A stretch of DNA of 28,881 nt from Fragilaria crotonensis (lineage: Eukaryota; Bacillariophyta; Fragilariophyceae; Fragilariales; Fragilariaceae): contig JAKSYS010000741.1 of assembly GCA_022925895.1 (NCBI GenBank), positions 1-28,881 on the forward strand, written 5' to 3'. Shown here in pieces: positions 25,320 to 28,881 of the stretch; within the stretch, counting starts at the first letter, position 1, and every line of letters begins with the position of its first letter. The position numbers and the translations under genes are program-made. The notes beneath the pieces were generated by a model. It saw nothing but the letters and a program-made list of their open reading frames with translations, made no database searches and was not told the DNA's origin.

Positions 25320-27640
25320 ATGTCGGCACGCTCTTCAGAAATAAATCAGCAACAATCGTTGAGCGATTTCTTGTCGGGACAGTATCAGATTGAGAAGCGC
25401 CAAGTCAGAGAGGAACCTAGAGCTCGTGATGTTGAAGCTCAGGCTCCTGAGACCCCTGTAGCTGCGTCAACAACCCAAGTTAGAGAGGGTTTTCACAAGA
25501 GCTCCAGCATTGCACTGGAGGCGAGAGATGACCCGTTTGCACCTCGTGAGGGGAAAACTCTCACGTGGCAAAATGTCAACATGGTTTTGGTGAGTTTGCT
25601 TTTTCATCTTTTGGCGTCATCGCAATATGTCAAACTTGCCGCCACCGAAGAATGCCGAATCTGACCATGGCATCGATTCTTCCCAACGCAGGCTGGAGAA
25701 AAAGGAGAAAAGGACCGCAAACTTCTAGATACGGTTTGGGGTGAAGTCCCAGCCAAGCAGACTACAGCCATCATGGGGCCAAGGTACGTGTCGAATGAGC
25801 AAGTTTGTTGTTATACTATTGCATGTATTGACCTTCAATTCCTTTCATCGCACACAGTGGCGCCGGTAAAACCTCCTTGCTCAACATCCTAGCTGGACGT
25901 GCTGCAACCCGAGGCCGCATCACAATCAATGCCGATATTCGCTTGAACAACTATAGTGTGGATCCTACCAACGTTAATGTCCGTAAGCAGATCGCTTTCG
26001 TTGCACAAGATGACTCACTCCAGGTTACATCTACCCCACGCGAGGCCATCTATTTCTCCGCCAAACTTCGTCTCCCTCGTTACATGACCGAGGCACAGCT
26101 TGTTAAGCTCACGAAGCGAATGATTGTGGAGCTTGGTCTGGAAGATTGTGCCGATACCATCGTCGGTGGTGCTCTCATCAAGGGTATCTCTGGAGGGCAG
26201 CGCAAGCGCACCAGTGTCGGCGTGGAGCTTGTTACTAAGCCAGCACTCGTCTTTCTCGACGAGCCTACTTCTGGGTTGGACTCGTACTCGGCTGTGCAGC
26301 TGTGTCAGGTGTTGAAGAAGGTGGCCAACGCTGGTTCCAGCGTCTTGTTTACCATCCACCAGCCGTCGTCTGAAATTTTCAACTCCTTCGACCATTTGAT
26401 TCTGATGAACAAGGGTCTTGTCATGTATGAAGGAGCTGTATCTGCTGTTCCTGACTACTTTGGAGCTCGCAATCACCCAAACCCTCCCAACTACAACGTG
26501 AGTGACCATATACATGATGTGCACGGGTAGTTTTGAATTGTATCCCTAACCGACGACTTTTCTTGACAGCCCGCGGATTGGATTATGAATGTTGCCCAGT
26601 CAGTGGACCGTGAGCAGCTCATTGCGGACGGGTTCTTCCCGAAGGATGATCGAAAGCTCGGTGAGGCCTTTACCGCCGAGGAAGGAAAGGATGCCCTTGG
26701 TATCACACTCACTAGGCGTCACAGGGTTGGGACTGAAGACACCCGCCAAGTCGGCATGTCCACCGAAATTAAAATGTTATTCGGCAGAGAGATCACGAAT
26801 TTAAAACGCGATACTGCTGCGGTCGGCGCTCGATTTGGTCTTACCATCTTCTTGGGAGTTTTGATTGGAGTCATTTTCTTGAATGTCGGCAGATCGAACT
26901 CTGCCGAGCAACAAAACATCCAAAGTCACTTCGGAGCTCTGTTCATGGTCATGCTTATGGGCATGTTTGGAACTGCGCAGCCAGCTTTGTTGGCCTTTCC
27001 TGAAGAACGCCCTGTATTTCTGCGAGAGTACTCGACCAACCACTACAACGTGCTCTCGTACTTTCTTTCTCGCTTGACAATGGAAGCGTTCATCACATTT
27101 TTACAGATTTGTGTTCAGGTGAGTAGGCGTTGGTTCGTTTCACATTGTGATGCACGTTATCGTTGCTAACTTTCTCCTCTCCAGATCGTGATCACTTACT
27201 TCATGATCGGATTCCAGGCGAACTTCGGAGAGTTCCTGATCATTGCTTACGCGCTGGCTATGTCGAGTACTGCGCTTGCCGTTCTGCTTGGTTGTTCAGT
27301 TGAGGATCCAAAGCTCGCTCAAGAAATGCTCCCCATCCTATTCGTGCCTCAGATGCTGTTTGCCGGGTTCTTCGTCGCGCCATCCCTCATTCCTGTTTGG
27401 TTGCGTTGGGCCCAATACCTCTGCACCTTGACTTACGCAATTCGCTTGTCACTCGTGGCGGAGTTTGATCGAGATTGCGGTTCCCCAGAAGCTGACGCAA
27501 ACTGTCAAGGTATTTTGGTCCGTATTGACGCCAATCAGAACGATGTTTGGTGGTATTGGCTTGTTCTGGTTGGTCTGTTCGCTTTCTTCCGTATCGCCGC
27601 TGTGGTTGTCTTGAGAAAGAAGGCCACCAAGTTTTACTAA
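25320..27640 (+). CDS. ABCG (White-type) half-transporter, five exons
   Basis: Exons at 25320-25589, 25692-25783, 25858-26497, 26570-27118 and 27185-27640 join in frame to 668 residues. Introns of 102, 74, 72 and 66 nt all have GT and AG ends. The nucleotide-binding domain comes first: Walker A GPSGAGKTS (split by intron 2), signature ISGGQRKR, Walker B LVFLDEPTSGLDS, H-loop IHQPSS. The membrane domain follows with about six hydrophobic segments, including FGLTIFLGVLIGVIF, FGALFMVMLMGMFG, MLFAGFFVAP and WYWLVLVGLFAFF. NBD-TMD order and length fit ABCG half-transporters, which pair up to export lipids, sterols or other hydrophobic compounds; the substrate cannot be told here. It is the only intron-bearing gene in the window. 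Confidence 0.95.
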
Positions 27641-27911
27641 TCTGCCGACCTCCGTAGTTGATATTCGATGGCACATTCTTAGTAGGATCCATAAGTTTTA
27701 AACGTATATTGAACAGGTTTCGGGAACAAACTCTCTAGGGCAGAACTGATTTGATGATGAGGAGGGCCCGATGAGCGTACATACACTAGAATTTGAATGG
27801 CGCGAATGATCAACTTCTTATTAAGTGGCACCAGTTTATGAAAGACGATCAGGGTAGCCTTTCGTCCAGTGGATCCTGCGCGAGCGGCTACCGTGCCCTT
27901 CGTAGGCTGCG
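27641..27911. other. Convergent 3' intergenic region
   Basis: 271 bp between the ABCG stop and the stop of the last gene on the other strand. No feature is recognised. Confidence 0.5.
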
Positions 27912-28643
27912 TTATCCACTGAAAGCCAATGTAAGCCCCGCCACAACAGCCAAGACAGCAACTCGAGCCGTTCCCGCAATGGCAGATTCTCGAGTCACTT
28001 GTTCACCATTTTCGTCAATCTCTTCCTTGAAAACTTCCATCCCCGGAGTGACGAGAAAGAAATCTACAAGTACGGTAAGGAACGCAGCGATCGGAATATT
28101 TTGCAGCTTGCGCAGATTGCCAACTTCTGCATTGAGGACACCCAATTGATAGTCCTGAGTTTGTGGAACGGTCTGGAGAGGAGGAAAGAAGGTCCTGGGT
28201 GTGACGAATCCCGGAGGTGCCGCGCCGTCGACTCGCAGCACATGCGTGGGGTCCACAAAGTCTCCCCGACGGGCGTAGTCAATCGCACCCCGGAGCGCAT
28301 CCGGAATCGAGGCTTCCTCAAACACCGGTGCGCCAAGATCAACTCCTGCGTTTGGAGCAGGAACGATTGATTGCATTTTGAGCAGATACGGGTCCACTGG
28401 CCCGAACAAGGTCATCTCGTGTCCGTGAGCCGGCTGTAGCTGCACTGCCGTTGAATAGACCGTCGAGAGGAGTGCCTCCAGAGTTGGATGATTCAATATT
28501 TGATCCACAGATGATGTGATATGCGACGGCTCCATCGACATAATTTTCACTGTGCTTCTTCGAGTTGCAAATGCGTGTTGAGACATGAATGCAATGACAC
28601 ATGTGGTGGGCGTCAATAGTAGGACAGCCAGGGCGATAGACAT
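27912..28643 (-). CDS. Unknown plastid-targeted membrane protein
   Basis: 243 residues. I do not recognise the family. The start at 28643 (MSIALAVLLLTPTTCVIAF) opens a signal peptide with an IA-Phe site followed by an Arg/Ser/Thr-rich stretch (ATRRSTVK), matching diatom plastid presequences; the open frame continues to 28865 with hydrophilic, non-targeting sequence. The middle is soluble and Pro-rich (GAPVFEEASIPDALRGAIDYA, FVTPRTFFPPLQTVPQTQ). The C-terminal third has two hydrophobic helices, IPIAAFLTVLVDFFLVTP and ARVAVLAVVAGLTLAFSG, separated by an acidic loop. A thylakoid or envelope location is a reasonable inference. The frame is intact and intronless; the gene is convergent with the ABCG gene. 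Confidence 0.75.
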   Translation of the reverse strand: MSIALAVLLLTPTTCVIAFMSQHAFATRRSTVKIMSMEPSHITSSVDQILNHPTLEALLSTVYSTAVQLQPAHGHEMTLFGPVDPYLLKMQSIVPAPNAGVDLGAPVFEEASIPDALRGAIDYARRGDFVDPTHVLRVDGAAPPGFVTPRTFFPPLQTVPQTQDYQLGVLNAEVGNLRKLQNIPIAAFLTVLVDFFLVTPGMEVFKEEIDENGEQVTRESAIAGTARVAVLAVVAGLTLAFSG

Positions 28644-28881
28644 TCGTTTTGACAAAACATCATGTTTGTTGGAGTGTTCGCGCTTCACAGCAGATTCAGT
28701 TTCTAATGAGAACGGCTTCCTAATGTGATTGTGCGCTTCCACGTTGATCGCTTGATCGTCTCCACAACACAGATGAGTCCGAAGCTGTTGTTTGTTGTCC
28801 CTTGTCATGTTGATGGCGATCGGGAGGTTAGGATACTCCACCGTACACGGAGCATGGAGTGTCACCGAAGATTATATCCGG
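28644..28881. other. Upstream region of the last gene
   Basis: Probable promoter and leader of the minus-strand gene ending at 27912. It is open in that gene's frame to 28865, so a longer N-terminus cannot be fully excluded. No other feature is seen. Confidence 0.4.

Noticed and set aside
1-28881. tRNA, rRNA genes or CRISPR arrays
   Set aside because: No cloverleaf with a conserved T-loop, no rRNA-like block and no spaced identical repeats were seen by eye. A tRNAscan run would be decisive for tRNA.

Overview
The window looks like nuclear DNA of a diatom, most likely a raphid pennate close to Phaeodactylum tricornutum (inference, not a database result). The reasons are: several proteins that start with a signal peptide ending in a short Ala/Ser-Phe motif, as in secondary red plastids (Der GTPase, FBPase, serine acetyltransferase, Mpv17-like protein, last gene); a bacterial-type class I aldolase; a mevalonate-pathway kinase; short GT-AG introns of 66-102 nt in only one gene; and intergenic DNA full of GTAC-containing palindromes.

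Layout. 0.5-2.3 kb: double-GTPase Der/EngA (+), convergent with a secreted thioredoxin-fold protein (-). 4.2-7.7 kb: plastid fructose-1,6-bisphosphatase (-) and cytosolic-type class I fructose-bisphosphate aldolase (+), head to head across 1.34 kb. Two nearly identical 321-bp hAT-like MITEs sit on either side of the FBPase gene, each with its own perfect 8-bp target-site duplication. 8.4-11.7 kb: plastid serine acetyltransferase and a secreted subtilase (both +). 11.8-12.5 kb: Mpv17/PMP22 protein (-). 12.5-15.6 kb: non-coding DNA with a 44-bp perfect palindrome, short repeats, foldback hairpins and a decayed histone H3 relic. 15.6-16.9 kb: mevalonate kinase with a C-terminal membrane tail (-). 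16.9-18.8 kb: no convincing gene. 18.85-25.25 kb: a 6.4-kb tyrosine-recombinase retrotransposon with split direct repeats (A1-body-B1-A2-B2, as in PAT/Ngaro elements), carrying gag, RT, RNase H and YR. 25.3-27.6 kb: a five-exon ABCG half-transporter whose ATG lies only 70 bp from the retroelement edge. 27.9-28.6 kb: an unknown, probably plastid-targeted membrane protein (-).

Frame quality is uneven. Der, Trx, FBPase, Mpv17, mevalonate kinase, ABCG and the last gene are clean. Aldolase, serine acetyltransferase, subtilase and the retroelement gag/RT carry single-base frame breaks, often at short homopolymers. Local consensus error is the simplest explanation for the host genes; real decay is possible for the retroelement. 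The aldolase/FBPase pair joins successive steps of sugar-phosphate metabolism, though the presequences put them in different compartments. The other genes form no operon-like unit. The least expected contents are the split-repeat retroelement at the ABCG promoter, the new MITE pair, and the histone H3 relic.
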